The position numbers were made by a program, and so were the translations under genes. Shown one piece after another: positions 14,106 through 15,150 of a DNA stretch of 15,150 bases. The stretch is taken from contig PKZC01000373.1 of NCBI GenBank assembly GCA_003132905.1, positions 1-15,150 of the forward strand. Reading direction: 5' to 3'. Below the pieces are notes generated by a model. The model was not told where the DNA came from. It was given only the letters and a program-made list of their open reading frames with translations, and ran no database searches. Position 1 is the first letter of the stretch; every line of letters starts with the position of its first letter. Origin of the DNA: Bryobacterales bacterium (GTDB lineage: Bacteria; Acidobacteriota; Terriglobia; Bryobacterales; Bryobacteraceae).

Positions 14106-15150
14106 ATGCGTACGGCAATCGTTCATTACTGGCTGCTGAACATGCGCGGCGGCGAGAAGGTGGTCGACACGCTGTGCCGCCTGCTCCCCGATGCCGATGT
14201 GTTCACGCTCTTTTACGATCCGGAACGTGTATCGGATAATATTCGCAGTCACAACGTTCAGGCTTCCTTTTTGCAGCCTTTTCATAAACGGTATCGATCG
14301 CTACTGCCGCTGATGCCGCTGGCGCTCGAAAGTTTCGATTTGCGCGAGTATGACCTCGTAATCAGCAGTGAATCCGGACCCGCCAAAGGTGTAATCACAT
14401 CCTCAAATACCCGACATGTCTGCTATTGCCACACGCCCATGCGATATCTGTGGGACCTTTATCCGGCCTATCGTAATGACTGGACCCGTTCCCGTTCGAA
14501 ACGCGGTTTGATGACCGTGGCGGCGAATTACCTGCGGTTATGGGATTTCGCGGCCGCGGCGCGGGTGGATGAGTTTGTAGCCAACAGCGAGAACGTTCGG
14601 CGGAGGATTTGGAAGACCTACCGGCGCGATTCACAAGTGGTGCGCCCGCCCGTCAACGTGGAGAACTTTTATTGGAAACCGCCCGGAGATTATCATCTGA
14701 TTGTTTCCGAGCTGGTGCCCTACAAGCGAGTGGATGCCGCAATTCGAGCCTTCAATCAAAGCGGACGAAAGCTTCGCGTAGTAGGCGAAGGGCCGGAATA
14801 CAAAGCGCTCAGACGGTCCGCCGCTGCAAATATCGAATTCTGCGGCCGTGCGACGGATGAAGACCTCCGAGAACTCTATGCCGGCTGCCAGGCTTTTCTG
14901 ATGCCGGGAGAAGAGGACTTCGGCATCACCGCGGTGGAGGCGCTGGCGAGTGGCAAACCAGTGATCGCTCTAGCACGAGGAGGCGCGCTCGAAGTGGTGC
15001 CCGAATTCGGCGGCCTCCTGTATGACGATCCCGAGGGCTTGTCGGACGCCGTCGAGCGCTGGGATCAATTCGAATCTGACCCCGACCCCCGCGCCTTGCA
15101 GGCTTATGCGGCTCAGTTCTCTGAAGCGGAATTTATGCGACAGATGACGT
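14106..15150 (+). CDS. glycosyltransferase family 4 protein, partial at the right edge
   Basis: The first 348 codons are visible; the gene runs off the window with no stop. It opens with IVHYWLLNMRGGEKVVDTLC (RGGEK at 14-18) and PDADVFTLFYDP (28-39). CYCHTPMRYLWD (106-117) is diagnostic of a GT4 subgroup that includes WbaZ-like mannosyltransferases. The donor-site part shows SELVPYKRVD (201-210), VVGEGPE (225-231) and E-x7-E (E270, E278) inside EDFGITAVEALASGKPVIA. It is therefore a retaining GT-B enzyme, probably adding a sugar to the lipid-linked repeat unit; mannose is only a guess from the subgroup. Transcription is divergent from the HPr-kinase-like gene. The start rests on the family N-terminus; only a weak TGGA lies upstream. 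Confidence 0.88.
   Translation, partial: MRTAIVHYWLLNMRGGEKVVDTLCRLLPDADVFTLFYDPERVSDNIRSHNVQASFLQPFHKRYRSLLPLMPLALESFDLREYDLVISSESGPAKGVITSSNTRHVCYCHTPMRYLWDLYPAYRNDWTRSRSKRGLMTVAANYLRLWDFAAAARVDEFVANSENVRRRIWKTYRRDSQVVRPPVNVENFYWKPPGDYHLIVSELVPYKRVDAAIRAFNQSGRKLRVVGEGPEYKALRRSAAANIEFCGRATDEDLRELYAGCQAFLMPGEEDFGITAVEALASGKPVIALARGGALEVVPEFGGLLYDDPEGLSDAVERWDQFESDPDPRALQAYAAQFSEAEFMRQMT

Noticed and set aside
1..15150. CRISPR arrays, tRNA or rRNA genes, insertion sequences
   Set aside because: No regularly spaced repeats, cloverleaf, rRNA core sequence, transposase or terminal inverted repeats were found by eye.

Overview
The window looks like chromosomal DNA from an Acidobacteriota bacterium, most likely of the Solibacter/Bryobacter type. 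The strongest pointer is a secreted protein built entirely from the TIGR03437 'Solibacter' domain. A small reaction-centre-type cytochrome c, a tandem DUF6644 membrane pair and a YVTN beta-propeller lipoprotein-like secreted protein fit the same phylum. The DNA is GC-rich throughout. I see no rRNA, tRNA, CRISPR array, transposase or phage gene. All family names come from reading the proteins, not from a database search.

Left part (1-5150), mixed genes on both strands: a small di-heme cytochrome c (minus) with a clear promoter and intrinsic terminator; a divergent secreted protein of unknown function with its own promoter; a convergent YVTN beta-propeller; an 87-residue helical protein; two overlapping DUF6644 four-helix membrane proteins; a short-chain dehydrogenase; and an orphan purS.

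Right part (5271-15150), an exopolysaccharide or surface-glycan locus. The plus-strand operon runs TIGR03437 protein, Wzz-like co-polymerase, O-antigen ligase/polymerase, GT4 glycosyltransferase and PF14907-type nucleotidyltransferase. The genes from Wzz onward overlap end to start. It meets, with a 7-bp overlap of coding ends, a minus-strand operon of HPr-kinase-like protein, polyprenyl-phosphate sugar-phosphate transferase (the initiating enzyme) and a cytochrome c fused to an outer-membrane beta-barrel. Divergent from that operon, a second GT4 glycosyltransferase runs off the right edge.

Together the right half holds priming (sugar transferase), chain extension (two GT4), polymerisation (Wzy-like) and length control (Wzz). 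No flippase, export porin or tyrosine autokinase is visible. Unusual additions are the HPrK-like kinase with the PF14907 nucleotidyltransferase, and the heme-barrel fusion cotranscribed with the priming enzyme. These are the best candidates for undescribed biology here.
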